NCBI GenBank assembly: GCA_963713805.1
Contig: CAVQNF010000026.1
Coordinates: forward strand, 62,001 to 126,000
DNA length: 64,000 bases
DNA from: GAS188 sp963713805
GTDB taxonomy: Bacteria; Pseudomonadota; Alphaproteobacteria; Rhizobiales; Beijerinckiaceae
Direction of reading: 5' to 3'
The notes beneath the pieces were generated by a model. It was not told the origin of the DNA. It was given only the letters and a program-made list of their open reading frames with translations, and made no database searches. Of the stretch, positions 9,518-19,124 are shown piece by piece. The position numbers and the translations under genes are program-made. How positions within the stretch are numbered: the stretch's first letter is position 1; the number at the start of each line of letters is the position of its first letter.

Positions 9518-10603
9518 GTGTCGAGGCTTCGCATCGATGTCCGCGTTATACGCGGCGACTTCAACCTCGACACGCGCTTCGAGCTGCCCGCCGCCGGCGT
9601 GATCGCGGTCCTCGGCCCCTCGGGTTCCGGCAAGACGACGCTGATGAGCGCGATCGCCGGCATCCTCGAAGCCTCGCGACGGCGTGATCGCCATCGACGA
9701 GGAGGTCTTCTTCGATTCAACCCGAAAGCTCGACTTGCCGATCGAGGAGCGCGGCTGCGGTTTCGTGTTCCAGGACGCCCGGCTTTTCCCGCATTTGAGC
9801 GTCGAGCAAAATCTAAGCCTATGGCCTTGCGCGCCGCCGGGGACGGCCGATCACGCAGGAAACCTCGCATGTGGTCGATATGCTCGGCATCGGCCATCTC
9901 GCGGCAAGCGGCGCCCGGCGACGCTCTCGGGTGGCGAGCGCCAGCGCGTCGCCATCGGCCGGGCGCTTCTGTCACAACCGCGTCTCCTGCTTCTCGACGA
10001 GCCGATCTCGGCGGTGGATCAGGATCGCAAGGGCGAAATCCTGCCCTATCTCGAAAGGCTGCGCGACGAAGCGAATTTGCCGATCCTTTACGTCAGCCAC
10101 GCGCTCGATGAGGTGCTTCGCCTCGCCGATCAGGTGGTGCTGATCGCGGGCGGGAGCTGCGAGGCGGCGGGCCGACGGCGGCGGTGCTCTCGGACCATCC
10201 GATCGCCGGAGAGCGGCGCATCACCGTCTTCGACGGGCAGCGTCCTCGCGCATGATGCGCGCGATCGGGCTCACGCGCGTCGACGACCGCGGTCGGCACG
10301 TTTCGGATCCCGATGACGGACACGCCGATCGGCAAGACGTTGCGCCTCGTCATCGATGCGCGCGACGTGGCGCTCGCCACGGCGGAGCTCACGGGCCTTG
10401 TCGATCCGCAACCGCTTCCGCGCCCGCATCACACGCATCGAGCCGATCGACCGTTCGCAGGTGCTCGTCGCGCTCTCGACGCCGCGGGAGGTGGCGTGAG
10501 CGCCGTGCTCACGCGCGACGCCGTCGCCGATCTTCGCCTCGCGCCGGGCGCGGAAGTCTGGTGCCTGGTGAAGTCGGTCGCGGTCGACCGCGTGCCGGGA
10601 TAG
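9518..10603 (+). CDS. modC: molybdate ABC transporter ATP-binding protein ModC (many frameshifts)
   Basis: ModC powers molybdate import. The start is probably the GTG of VSRLRIDV. Walker A is GPSGSGKT (residues 33-40), the Q-loop is FVFQDARLFPHLSV, the signature LSGGERQRVAIGRALL and Walker B LLLLDEPISAVD follow, then the His-loop YVSHALDE. The C-terminal TOBE domain, which binds molybdate in ModC, is recognised by RLVIDARDVALAT and LTRDAVADLRLAPG. At least four frame changes interrupt it. Total length corresponds to about 362 residues, the ModC norm. Either this region is badly sequenced or the locus is decaying; absence of modA fits decay. Confidence 0.8.
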
Positions 10604-10738
10604 CCCAACGCCGCTTATGCCAGGAACGCCCTTCGAGCGTATAAAAGACTGCTCGACAACTCTCCAATTTGTGGCGCATGGGCTTCGTTACCCGTGCGAT
10701 GGGACAAGCTCACTGGGATGAACGTGGAGGAGGACCAA

Positions 10739-10885
10739 ATGGCGAAGGGTCAAAAGAGAAGCACCCGCGAGAAGAAGAAGCCGAAGGCCGATAAGAAGGC
10801 CGCTCCCGTCGCGACCTCGCGCTTCGGCTCTGCGGGAAGCCTGGAGAGGAGCGGACAAGGCCCGGCCAAGAAGGGCGGCCGATAA
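10739..10885 (+). CDS. small Lys-rich conserved protein
   Basis: This 48-residue, strongly basic protein begins MAKGQKRSTREKKKPKADKK and ends GPAKKGGR. A perfect AGGAGG ribosome site lies 7 bases before the ATG. Similar short proteins starting MAKGQ-RS-REKKKPK are widespread in Hyphomicrobiales genomes; their function is not known. High charge suggests nucleic-acid contact, but this is inference. It stands alone. Confidence 0.7.
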   Translation: MAKGQKRSTREKKKPKADKKAAPVATSRFGSAGSLERSGQGPAKKGGR

Positions 10886-10991
10886 CAGGCCTGGATGGTG
10901 CGCCGGCCCTGATCGCTCGGACGGGGTGGCGTGGGATCATAACAAAGGCACGCGGCGGCTGCTGGAGGCGCTGGCCGTCGCGGCGGAAGGC

Positions 10992-11246
10992 TTACGCGGC
11001 CTTGAGCGGACGGGCGCGTTCGATCCGCTCCCGGTCCTTGGGGCTGTGCATCGCCTCCCACAGGTCGCTGCGCCGTTGCACGTTCAGCCAGAAGTCTGGG
11101 CTGTTGCCGATGCCTCTGCCACTTCCTTGAACAGATCAGCCGGCTGGGCGGCCGCCTCGAAGCGGTCAGGCGCGTCCTGATCTCTGCGAGAATTGATCGA
11201 CGCCCTTGACGGTCGCCGTCATCTTCGGGTGAATGAATCTATGAAC
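10992..11246 (-). pseudogene. HigA-type antitoxin remnant
   Basis: The last 40 codons read IGNSPDFWLNVQRRSDLWEAMHSP...ARPLKAA-stop, which matches the C-terminal block of HigA/VapI antitoxins (G-SP-FWLN-Q--YDL). Upstream the frame is broken and the helix-turn-helix region cannot be followed. No toxin gene accompanies it. It is best described as a decayed antitoxin fragment. Confidence 0.55.
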
Positions 11247-11372
11247 GCCCGCTCCCGCACCCTCACGCTGCGACGCCGACGCTCCACGTCGGTGCGGAGC
11301 GGTGCGCTGAACCCGAGAGACCGACGACGACCGGAAGAGTAGCTCTTCCCACCCCTCTCGAATCCTCGGCAG

Positions 11373-11404
11373 CCCTGCCCACCATCCGGTCGGCGGGGTT
11401 TTTT
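11373..11404 (+). terminator. possible Rho-independent terminator
   Basis: CCCTGCC can pair with GGCGGGG across a 12-base loop, followed directly by six T residues. It lies 25 bases ahead of the GNAT gene, far from any intact upstream + strand gene, so the transcript it would end is unclear. Confidence 0.4.
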
Positions 11405-11428
11405 GTATCCGCTCACAGGAAACGCACC

Positions 11429-11895
11429 ATGTCTCTCACGCCCTCGATCGAACTTCGGCCCGCCACCGCGCAAGACGCGGATGATCCGCGATCTCGTGCG
11501 CGCGGCTTACGCGAAATGGGTTCCGGTGATCGGGCGTGAACCGCTCCCCATGTCGGCCGATTACGAGCGCGCCGTGCGGGAGCATCAGATCGACATTCTC
11601 TCGATCGACGGCAGCGTGGTGGGGCTGATCGAGACGATGCTCCATCCCGATCATCTCTGGATCGAAAATCTCGCCGTCCGGCCGGCGAGCCAAGGAAAGG
11701 GCCTGGGGCGCCTGCTCCTCGCGCATGTCGAGCGCAAGGCCGTCGAGGCGGGATGCGCCGAGGCGCGCCTGCTGACGAACGCCGCCTTCGAGGCCAATGT
11801 CGCGCTCTACACAAGCGCCGGCTACGCAGATTCACAAGCGCGAGCCGTTCATGGGGGGAACGACCGTGCACATGAGCAAGAAGCTCACCCGCTAG
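11429..11895 (+). CDS. GNAT-family N-acetyltransferase (two frameshifts)
   Basis: This is a protein of about 155 residues with the GNAT fold, which transfers an acetyl group from acetyl-CoA to an unknown amine. It starts MSLTPSIELRPATAQDA. The acetyl-CoA-binding motif A is IENLAVRPASQGKGLGRLLLAHVE (Q-G-K-G-L-G), followed by LLTNAAFEANVALYTSAGY, the usual C-terminal Tyr block. Extra bases near 11480 and 11828 shift the frame; correcting them gives MIRDLVRAAYAKW and the end EIHKREPFMGGTTVHMSKKLTR. It stands alone and the substrate cannot be predicted. Confidence 0.8.
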
Positions 11896-11927
11896 AATTC
11901 CAACTCCAGTATTTGGCCCCTCTTCGA

Positions 11928-11958
11928 CGTCATGCCCGGCCTTGTGCCGGGCATCCAC
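11928..11958. repeat. REP/RIME-like palindrome
   Basis: CGTCAT is followed by GCCCGGC-CTTGT-GCCGGGC and ATCCACG. The 7-bp stem with a 5-base loop and the flanks CGTCAT...ATCCACG match a common dispersed palindrome of rhizobial genomes. It lies between convergent genes, where it may help end transcription. Confidence 0.6.
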
Positions 11959-12017
11959 GTCTTACGATGGATGGGCAGAAGACGACAGGCTCGTGCCGAC
12001 CGATCGAGGGACAGCCG

Positions 12018-13367
12018 TTACGCCACCGATTTGATCACGGCCCGCAGCTTGTCGGCGACCTCGCCGATCTGCGCCTCGGAGATGGTGAGCGGCGGCGTCA
12101 GCGCCAGCGTCTCCCCGGTGATGCGCAAGAGGATGTCATGCTCGTGGAAGGCATGCTCCATGGCTTCGTAAGCGCGCTTGCCGACCGCATCCGGCTTCGA
12201 GGCGAGGTCGACCGCGGCGACGAGGCCGAGCGTGCGGATGTCGAGCACATTGGGTTCGCCCTTCAAGCCGTGGATCGCCTCGGCCCAGATGGGCTCGAGC
12301 TTCTTGGCTCGCTCGAACAGCCCTTCCTCGCGATAGACGTCGAGCGTCGCGATGCCGGCGGCGACCGCGAGCGGATGGGCCGAATAGGTGTAGCCATGCG
12401 CGAATTCGACGACGTGCTCGGGGCCCTTCATGAAGGCATCGTGGATATGCTTGCGGGTGATCACGCCGCCCATCGGCACGGTGCCCGAGGTCACGCCCTT
12501 GGCGAAGGTGATCATGTCCGGGATGACGCCGTAGCGCTCGGCCGCGAAGGCGGTGCCGAGGCGGCCGAAGCCGGTGATCACCTCGTCGAAGATGAGGAGG
12601 ATGCCGTGCTTGTCGCAAATGGCGCGCAGCCGCTTGAGGTAGCCCTTGGGCGGAGGCAGCACGCCGGTCGAGCCCGCCATCGGCTCGACGATCACGGCCG
12701 CGATGGTCGAGGCATCGTGCAGGGCGACGATCCGTTCGAGCTCGTCGGCGAGATGGGCACCCCATTCGGGCTCGCCCTTGGTGAACGCCTGATGCTCGCG
12801 GTTATAGGTCGCCGGCAGGTGATCGACGCCGGCAAGCAGCGTCCCGAACATCTTGCGATTGCCGACGATGCCGCCGACCGAGATGCCGCCGAAGCCGACG
12901 CCATGATAGCCGCGCTCGCGGCCGATGAGCCGCGTGCGGCTGCCCTGGCCCGAGACGTTCCAATAGGCGAGCGCCATCTTCAGCGCCGTGTCCACGGCCT
13001 CGGAGCCCGAATTGGTGAAGAAGACGTGGTCGAGATCGCCCGGCGCGAGCTCGGCGATGCGCGATGCGAGACGAAAGGACTTGGGATGGGCGAATTGGAA
13101 CGGGGGCGCGTAATCGAGCTCCTCGGCCTGTTCCTTGATGGCCGCGACGATCGGGTCGCGATTATGCCCCGCATTGGTGCACCACATGCCCGCCGTCGCG
13201 TCCAAAATGGCACGGCCTTCGGGCGTGTAGTAATGCATGTCCTTGGCGCGCGACACCATGCGCGGGCGCTTCTTGAAGGCGCGATTCGGTGTGAACGGCA
13301 TCCAGAAGGCCTCGAGATCGTTCGGGGCGCTGGTCGTGGTTCTGGCAAGATTGGACTGAAGCGACAT
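12018..13367 (-). CDS. class III (omega) aminotransferase, beta-alanine/pyruvate type
   Basis: This 449-residue PLP enzyme moves an amino group from an omega-amino acid or amine to pyruvate or a similar acceptor. The start ATG (MSLQSNLAR) has GGAGA upstream. Features are FWMPFTPNRAFKKRPRM, the PLP-phosphate region NSGSEAVDTALKMA, YHGVGFGGISVGG, the Asp pair partner FDEVITGFGRLG, and the Schiff-base Lys in TFAKGVTSGTVPMGG. The N-terminal block resembles beta-alanine-pyruvate transaminases. It is intact, about 450 residues as in the family, and transcribed away from hpf. Exact substrate is not determined. Confidence 0.88.
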   Translation of the reverse strand: MSLQSNLARTTTSAPNDLEAFWMPFTPNRAFKKRPRMVSRAKDMHYYTPEGRAILDATAGMWCTNAGHNRDPIVAAIKEQAEELDYAPPFQFAHPKSFRLASRIAELAPGDLDHVFFTNSGSEAVDTALKMALAYWNVSGQGSRTRLIGRERGYHGVGFGGISVGGIVGNRKMFGTLLAGVDHLPATYNREHQAFTKGEPEWGAHLADELERIVALHDASTIAAVIVEPMAGSTGVLPPPKGYLKRLRAICDKHGILLIFDEVITGFGRLGTAFAAERYGVIPDMITFAKGVTSGTVPMGGVITRKHIHDAFMKGPEHVVEFAHGYTYSAHPLAVAAGIATLDVYREEGLFERAKKLEPIWAEAIHGLKGEPNVLDIRTLGLVAAVDLASKPDAVGKRAYEAMEHAFHEHDILLRITGETLALTPPLTISEAQIGEVADKLRAVIKSVA

Positions 13368-13727
13368 CGCCGTTTCTCCGTCTGTCCTGATGCCGCCGGA
13401 GGCGGCCGAAATTTCCGGTCGAGGCTGGAGGCATTTTTGCCCGATAGGCGAGCGGGCAAAAGCTCCAGCTCCTCGTCGTGACGCATGTCCCGACGCGCCA
13501 TTCGAAGCCAAGCGGTGGCAGCCTCGCCTCGAGAAAAATGCATTAGCAGCTTGACGCTTGCGCTGGAACCCCGCAATCAGGGCTGGAGCCCTCGATCATG
13601 CTCGTCTGGACCGGCCGACCCATCTTGAAGGATGGCGGGGCGCGCCCAACATTGTGGGTTGATGTTTGCGTGACTGCAAGATTGCTGGATTGTCGCACGG
13701 CTCGAGCCGTCAATTGTCGATTTGGGA
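13368..13727. other. gene-free spacer between divergent genes
   Basis: No coding frame with support is seen. rpoN, which often precedes hpf and ptsN in alphaproteobacteria, is not here. Confidence 0.4.
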
Positions 13728-13744
13728 TTGCACATAAATTGCAT
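13728..13744 (+). promoter_or_regulatory. candidate sigma-54 promoter ahead of hpf-ptsN
   Basis: TTGCAC-ATAAA-TTGCAT matches the sigma-54 pattern TGGCAC-N5-TTGCW with one mismatch in the -24 element. It lies 110 bases before the hpf start. hpf and ptsN belong to the rpoN neighbourhood in many proteobacteria, which makes this placement plausible, but a single-site match can arise by chance. Confidence 0.35.
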
Positions 13745-13853
13745 GTCCGGCTCCATCGCCCGCGCGTTGACTTGAGGCGGCGGGCTCCTTAACGCTTTGT
13801 GCGGGCGCGGGCTCTAGGCTCGCTGTCCGGTGAAGAAAAAGAAGGTGGCATCC

Positions 13854-14431
13854 ATGACGTTGCGGGTGTCGGGTAAGAACATGGATATCGGGGAGGCGCT
13901 CAGAGGGCAGATCGCGATGCGGGTGGAGCAAGCCGTGAAGCGCTATTTCGATGGTGGATTCGGCGGCTATGCGGTCGTCGAACGGGAGGGCACGGCGTTT
14001 CGCACCCATTGCTCCCTCCATCTCGACACCGGCGTCGATCTCCAGGCATCGGCCATTTCACATGATCCTTATGCGAGCGCGGACATCTCTTCCGAGCGCA
14101 TCGAGAAGCGGCTGCGACGCTACAAACGGCGCTTGAAGGAGCGCCGCCCCGCATCGGCTGCCTCTGCCGCTCGACGAAGACGCCTTGGCCGCTCGCGGCC
14201 GAGACCGACGAAGAGGCTCCCGATGGATTCCAGCCGATGGTCGTCGCCGAGGAGAGGGCGCTGCCGCGACGCTTGTCCGTGAGCGATGCGGCAGCCGAGC
14301 TCGGTGCGGGCGGCGCGTCCGTCCTCGTTTTCCGCCACGCCACGAGCGGGCGCCTCAATGTCGTCTACCGCCGTCGCGATGGCCATATCGGCTGGGTGGA
14401 TCCCGCCGGCGCCCCGGACGGGGCCGCGTGA
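13854..14431 (+). CDS. hpf: ribosome hibernation promoting factor, long form (frameshifted)
   Basis: Long HPF dimerises 70S ribosomes into inactive 100S particles in stationary phase. The N-terminal S30AE domain reads MTLRVSGKNMDIGEALRGQ...RYFDGGFGGYAVVERE and ends RLRRYKRRLKE. A frame change between 14165 and 14235 leads into the C-terminal dimerisation domain, recognised by SVSDAAAELGAGGASVLVFRHATSGRLNVVYRRRDGHIGWVDP. Length is about 192 residues, as for the long type. AAGGTGG precedes the chosen ATG; a GTG 24 bases upstream is in frame but less well placed. ptsN follows 63 bases later. Confidence 0.88.
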
Positions 14432-14494
14432 GGGACGCGCCAGGGCCGATCGGTTTCTGGCGTCGCCACCTCCCTCAGGAGCTTTGAAAACAAC

Positions 14495-14953
14495 ATGCCT
14501 CTCGATGATCTCCTCGTTCCAGGCTCGGTCTTGCCGGCGCTCAAGGTGAACGGCAAGAAGCAGGCCGTGCAGGAGCTCTCCGCGCGCGCCGCCAGCGTCA
14601 TCGGCCTGCCGGAGCGCGACGTGTTCGACGCGGTGCTCCAGCGCGAGCGTCTGGGCTCGACCGGAATTGGCTCGGGGATCGCCATCCCTCATTGCAAGCT
14701 CGCCAAGGTGGCGAAGCTCCATGGTGTGTTCGCGCGGCTCGAGAAGCCGATCGACTTCGACGCGCTCGACGGCGAACCGGTCGATCTCATCTTCCTTCTC
14801 GTCGCGCCGGAAGCGGCGGGCGCGGACCATCTCAAGGCGCTCGCCCGCATGGCCCGCCTGTTGCGCGATCCGGCCATCACGGCGAAATTGCGCGCCACGC
14901 GCGACGCCGACGGCATTTTCGCGCTTCTCACCCAGCAGCCCGCGGCCGCCTGA
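14495..14953 (+). CDS. ptsN: PTS IIA-like nitrogen-regulatory protein PtsN
   Basis: PtsN is the terminal phosphoacceptor of the nitrogen PTS (PtsP-PtsO-PtsN) and regulates potassium and nitrogen metabolism by protein contact. The 152-residue protein shows the EIIA-Ntr/Fru fold signature GSGIAIPHCKL, with phosphorylated His at residue 66, and VDLIFLLVAPEAAGADHLKALARMARLLRD. It is intact, preceded by AGGAG, and follows hpf, the usual order. Confidence 0.95.
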   Translation: MPLDDLLVPGSVLPALKVNGKKQAVQELSARAASVIGLPERDVFDAVLQRERLGSTGIGSGIAIPHCKLAKVAKLHGVFARLEKPIDFDALDGEPVDLIFLLVAPEAAGADHLKALARMARLLRDPAITAKLRATRDADGIFALLTQQPAAA

Positions 14954-15056
14954 CGAATGAACGGGGGCCGGTTCCGTCCGACCGCGGCATGCCTCGAGTC
15001 GAGCACGCGAGACCAGCGAAGGGCGACGCCCCCAACGTAAAACGGAACCCTTTCCG

Positions 15057-16674
15057 ATGACCTTCCAGTTCCAGGATCTCTTCCCGCTCGTCGGCGACAC
15101 CACGCCCTACCGCAAGCTCACGGGAGAGGGCGTGCGCGCCGAGAAGTTCAACGGGCAGGAGATCGTGGCCGTCGAGCGCGAGGCCATCAGGGCGCTTTCC
15201 GAACAGGCTTTCATCGACATCAACCATCTGTTGCGACCGGGGCATCTCGCCCAGCTCGCCCGCATTCTCGACGACCCCGAGGCGACCTCGAACGATAAAT
15301 TCGTCGCCTATGATCTTCTCAAGAACGCCAATATCGCGGCGGGCGGCGTGCTTCCCATGTGCCAGGACACCGGCACCGCGATCGTGATGGGCAAGAAGGG
15401 CCGTCTCGTCTTCACCGAAGGCGAGGACGAGGGCGCGGTCGCGGAGGGCGTGCGCGACGCCTATCTCAAGCGGAATCTGCGCTATTCGCAGCTCGCGCCT
15501 CTTTCCATGTTCGAGGAGAAGAACACGCGCTCGAACCTGCCGGCGCAGATCGAGATCTACGCCGAGGGCGAGGACGCCTACAAATTCCTGTTCGTCGCCA
15601 AGGGAGGCGGCAGCGCCAACAAGAGCTTCCTGTTCCAGGCGACGCCCTCGATCCTGACGCATGACCGGCTCCTCGCCTTCCTCAAGGAGAAGATCCTCAC
15701 GCTCGGCACCGCGGCCTGCCCGCCCTATCATCTCGCCATCGTCATCGGCGGGCTGTCGGCCGAGCAGACGATGAAGACGGTGAAGCTCGCCTCGACCCGC
15801 TACCTCGACGCGCTTCCGGTGCAGGGCTCCGAGGAGGCCCATGCCTTCCGCGATCTCTCGCTCGAAAGCGAGATCCACAAGCTCACCCAGTCGCTCGGCG
15901 TCGGCGCGCAATTCGGCGGCAAGTATTTCTGCCACGACGTGCGCGTCATCCGCCTGCCGCGCCATGGCGCGAGCCTGCCGATCGGGCTCGGCGTCTCCTG
16001 CTCGGCCGACCGCCAGGCGCTCGGCAAGATCACCAGGGAAGGCGTGTTCCTCGAGGAGCTCGAGCACAATCCGGCGCGCTTCATGCCCGAGGTCGACGAG
16101 ACGAAGCTCGGCGGGGACGTCGTGCACATCGACCTTCGACGGCCGATGCGCGAGATTCTCGCCGAATTGACGAAGCATCCGGTGAAGACGCGGCTGGCGC
16201 TCACCGGCCCGATGATCGTCGCGCGCGATCTCGCCCATGCCAAGCTGCGCGAGCGGCTCGACCGGGGCGAGGGCTTGCCGGGCTATATCAAGGATCACCC
16301 GGTGTATTACGCGGGACCCGCCAAGACGCCGAGCGGCTATGCCTCGGGCTCCTTCGGGCCGACGACCGCCGGGACGCATGGACGCCTTCGTCGATCAGTT
16401 CCAGGCGGCGGGCGGCTCGATGGTGATGCTCGCCAAGGGCAACCGCTCACCCGTGGTGCGCGAAGCCTGCAAGACGCATGGCGGTTTCTACCTCGGCTCG
16501 ATCGGCGGCGCGGCGGCGCGCCTCGCGCAAGATTGCATCCGGAAGGTCGAGACCCTCGAATATCCCGAGCTCGGCATGGAAGCCGTGTGGCGCATCGAGG
16601 TCGAGAATTTCCCCGCCTTCATCGTCATCGACGACAAGGGGAACGACTTCTTCAAGGAATTGAACCTGGGGTAG
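15057..16674 (+). CDS. fumA: class I (Fe-S) fumarate hydratase (one frameshift)
   Basis: This enzyme of about 539 residues interconverts fumarate and malate in the TCA cycle. Three Cys residues that would hold the 4Fe-4S cluster are at 102 (LPMCQDTG), 221 (AACPPYHLA) and 315 (GVSCSADRQ). The C-terminal FumA domain (GPTTAGRMDAFVDQFQAAGGSMVMLAKGN) is reached only after removing one G from a GGG run near 16372. The end EVENFPAFIVIDDKGNDFF is typical. Oxygen-sensitive class I fumarases are common in this group. The symbol could equally be fumB; paralogues cannot be told apart. Confidence 0.92.
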
Positions 16675-16787
16675 GGCGCCAGCGCTCGTGTTTGCTCCCT
16701 TCCTCAACTCGCTCGCCCGTTCGTTAGCCGCCTTCTCTCCCGCGCAAGCGGGGAAGGGAAGCGCGCCTATTTTCGTGCCAGCGCCAG

Positions 16788-17000
16788 TCAGGAGCGCAGC
16801 GCTTCGAGGCGTGCCTTTCGTCCGCCCCGGCGCGAGCGCTCACGACGATCCGGCAAGGCCGCCATGATGGCGCGGCGCTCCGCGTCATCCATCGCGCTCC
16901 AGCGCGCGATCTCGTCTTGCGTGCGGGCGCAACCCACGCACATCCCGTCATCGGGCGAGATGAGGCAGATGCCGAGGCAGGGCGTCTCGATCAGGTCCAT
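16788..17000 (-). CDS. DUF1289-family small protein
   Basis: This 70-residue protein has the DUF1289 pattern ETPCLGICLISPDDGMCVGCARTQDEIARW, with four Cys in C-x3-C-x8-C-x2-C arrangement that suggest a small metal or Fe-S site, then MDDAERRAIMAALPDR. The family is often annotated as an Fe-S protein of unknown role. It is intact and lies 110 bases from cobS, in the same direction, so co-transcription is possible. Confidence 0.85.
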   Translation of the reverse strand: MDLIETPCLGICLISPDDGMCVGCARTQDEIARWSAMDDAERRAIMAALPDRRERSRRGGRKARLEALRS

Positions 17001-17110
17001 GGGGCGATCGTCTGGTGCGGGGGCAAATCGCGGCTGAGCGATAGCGTAGCCGTGACGCCAGGGTCAAGCTCCGGCTGAGCTCGGTCGCGGACAGGAAAAA
17101 TCGCGGTCGC

Positions 17111-17911
17111 CTACCCCATCGCCAGGACGAGAAGGAAGGCGAGCTCGGCGAGGATCTGCGCCGCGCCCGCGACATCCCCGGTCTGGCCGCCGATCTTCTG
17201 TTCGGCGAGCGCGCAAGCGCCACGCGCCACAAGGAGCGCGGCGACGCAAGCGCCTAAGGCGCGCAGAAGCCCGAAGCCTTGAAGCACCGCAAGCACGATC
17301 GCGATGCCGCTACCGATGAGCACCGCATTGGTGAAGGCGGGAACCGGCAAGCGCCCCGCGGCGGCGCCGGCGCCGTCCCGACGCGCCGGCAGGAGAAGGG
17401 CAAGCGGCATCAGCCCCGCGCCGCGCGACAGCGCGGCCGCCGCAATCAGCGCCGCCGCCGCGGCGCGCGGGCCGGCGAGCGCGAGATCGGCGACGAGCCC
17501 GACCCGCAGCAGCATGACGGCGACGAGCGCGAGCACGCCGAAGCTGCCGAGCCGCGCGTCACGCATGATCTCGAGGCGGCGCTCGATCGAGGCCTGCGCG
17601 AAGAACCCGTCGGCCGCATCGGCGAGCCCGTCCTCGTGCATCGCGCCGGTGACCAGAATGCCGCAGGTCACCGCCAGGATCGCCGCGACCGTGGGACCAA
17701 GGCCGAGGCCATGCGCCACGAGAAGCGTCAGCGCCATGACGAGGCCGATGAGCGCGCCCGCGACCGGGACGGCCGGCGCCATCCCGGGAAAGTCGAAATC
17801 GCTCCCCGAACGGGCCTCCTCGGAAAGGCGCGGAACGGGAAGCCGCGAATAGAAGCGCAGCGCCTGCGCCAGCGCGACGACGAAACGGGGGCGAGGCGCG
17901 GAAAGGCTCAT
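17111..17911 (-). CDS. cobS: adenosylcobinamide-GDP ribazoletransferase CobS
   Basis: CobS joins adenosylcobinamide-GDP and alpha-ribazole in the last steps of vitamin B12 assembly in the inner membrane. The 266-residue protein begins with ALRFYSRLPVP, has the catalytic HEDGLADAADGFF motif, MRDARLGSFGVLAL, and several Ala/Leu-rich membrane segments including the C-terminal one. It is intact and diverges from cobT with a 104-base gap, a normal arrangement in alphaproteobacteria. No cobalamin riboswitch could be recognised in that gap. Confidence 0.95.
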   Translation of the reverse strand: MSLSAPRPRFVVALAQALRFYSRLPVPRLSEEARSGSDFDFPGMAPAVPVAGALIGLVMALTLLVAHGLGLGPTVAAILAVTCGILVTGAMHEDGLADAADGFFAQASIERRLEIMRDARLGSFGVLALVAVMLLRVGLVADLALAGPRAAAAALIAAAALSRGAGLMPLALLLPARRDGAGAAAGRLPVPAFTNAVLIGSGIAIVLAVLQGFGLLRALGACVAALLVARGACALAEQKIGGQTGDVAGAAQILAELAFLLVLAMG

Positions 17912-18015
17912 CGCGCCGCATTGCCAAACGGGCGCGAGACCGCCAAGAAGCCACGAAGAAGCCCGCCAAGAAGCCCACGAAGCACCACAGCGGCCGCAAC
18001 CACAAAAGCACGATC

Positions 18016-19045
18016 ATGAACAAGAAACCGACGACCTTGCCTTTCGACGATATTCGCGCGCTCGTCGCCGCCATGCCCGGTCCCGACGAGGCCGCGATCG
18101 CGGCAGTGCGGGCGCGCGACGCCGTGTTGACGAAACCGCCCGGCAGCCTCGGGCGACTCGAGACCATCGCAGAATGGCTTGCCGCCTGGCAAGGGCGCTC
18201 GCCGCCGAAGGTGGAGCGCCCGCTGGTTGCGGTGTTCGCGGGCAATCATGGCGTCGTGGACAAGGGCGTCTCGGCCTTCCCGGCGAGCGTGACGCAGCAG
18301 ATGGTGGCGAATTTCGCAGCCGGCGGCGCCGCCATCAACCAGATCTGCGCGAGCTTCGACCTCGGCCTCAAGGTGTTCGACCTCGCGCTCGACCTGCCCA
18401 CGGGCGACATCACCGAAGGCCCGGCGCTCGAGGAGGCGGCTTGCGCCGCCACCATGGCGTTCGGCATGGAGGCGATCGCCGGCGGCGTCGACCTTCTGGC
18501 GCTCGGCGAGATGGGCATCGGCAACACCACGATCGCGGCCGCGATCTACACGGCGCTTTATGGCGGGCCGGCTTCGCGCTGGATGGGGCGCGGCACCGGG
18601 CTCGACGACGCCGGGCTCGCGCGCAAGGCGGCTGCGATCGAGGCAGCCATGGCGCGCCATCAGGGCCATCTCGCCGATCCGCTCGAAGTGCTGCGCCGGG
18701 TCGGCGGACGCGAGATCGCCGCGATCGCCGGCGCGATCCTCGCGGCGCGCACCCAGCGCATCCCCGTCATCCTCGACGGCTATGTCGTGACGGCGGCGGC
18801 AGCCGTGCTGCACGCGCTCGACCCGCATGCGCTCGATCATTGCGTCGCCGGCCATCGCTCGGCCGAGGGCGCGCATGCCGAGGTGCTCGAGCGGCTCGGG
18901 CTCGAGCCGCTGCTCGATCTCGACATGCGGCTCGGGGAAGGCTCGGGCGCGGCACTCGCCGCCGGTCATCGTGAAGGCCGCGGCCCGCTGCCATTCCGGC
19001 ATGGCGACCTTCACCCAGGCCGGCGTCGACGAGAAGAGTGCGTAG
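18016..19045 (+). CDS. cobT: nicotinate-nucleotide-dimethylbenzimidazole phosphoribosyltransferase CobT (one frameshift)
   Basis: CobT makes alpha-ribazole phosphate from dimethylbenzimidazole and nicotinate mononucleotide for the lower ligand of B12. The protein is about 343 residues, with KPPGSLGRLE, VFAGNHGVV, SAFPASVTQQMVANF, LGEMGIGNTT and GHRSAEGAH, which belong to the conserved substrate pocket. Near 18967 an inserted T (CCGGTCATCG) shifts the frame; removing it gives AAGIVKAAARCHSGMATFTQAGV, the family C-terminus. Just before the start the DNA codes for a Lys/Pro-rich run (AKKP-like) in one frame, so a longer N-terminus is possible but unsupported. Confidence 0.93.
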
Positions 19046-19124
19046 CTTCTCTTGACATCGCCTCGCACGGGCGCCCTTCTTCGAAGGTTGCGACAGAGTT
19101 CATCGCCGGCCGAGGAGACGTCAT

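Noticed and set aside
11240..11385. tRNA-like 3' end (TCGAATCCTCGG...CCCTGCCCACCA) before the GNAT gene
   Set aside because: The bases before TCGAATC do not pair with those after it, and no anticodon or D arm could be drawn. At best a chance match.
17912..18015. Cobalamin riboswitch between cobS and cobT
   Set aside because: The 104-base gap is too short for the element and no B12-box sequence was found; instead it shows a Lys/Pro-coding run.
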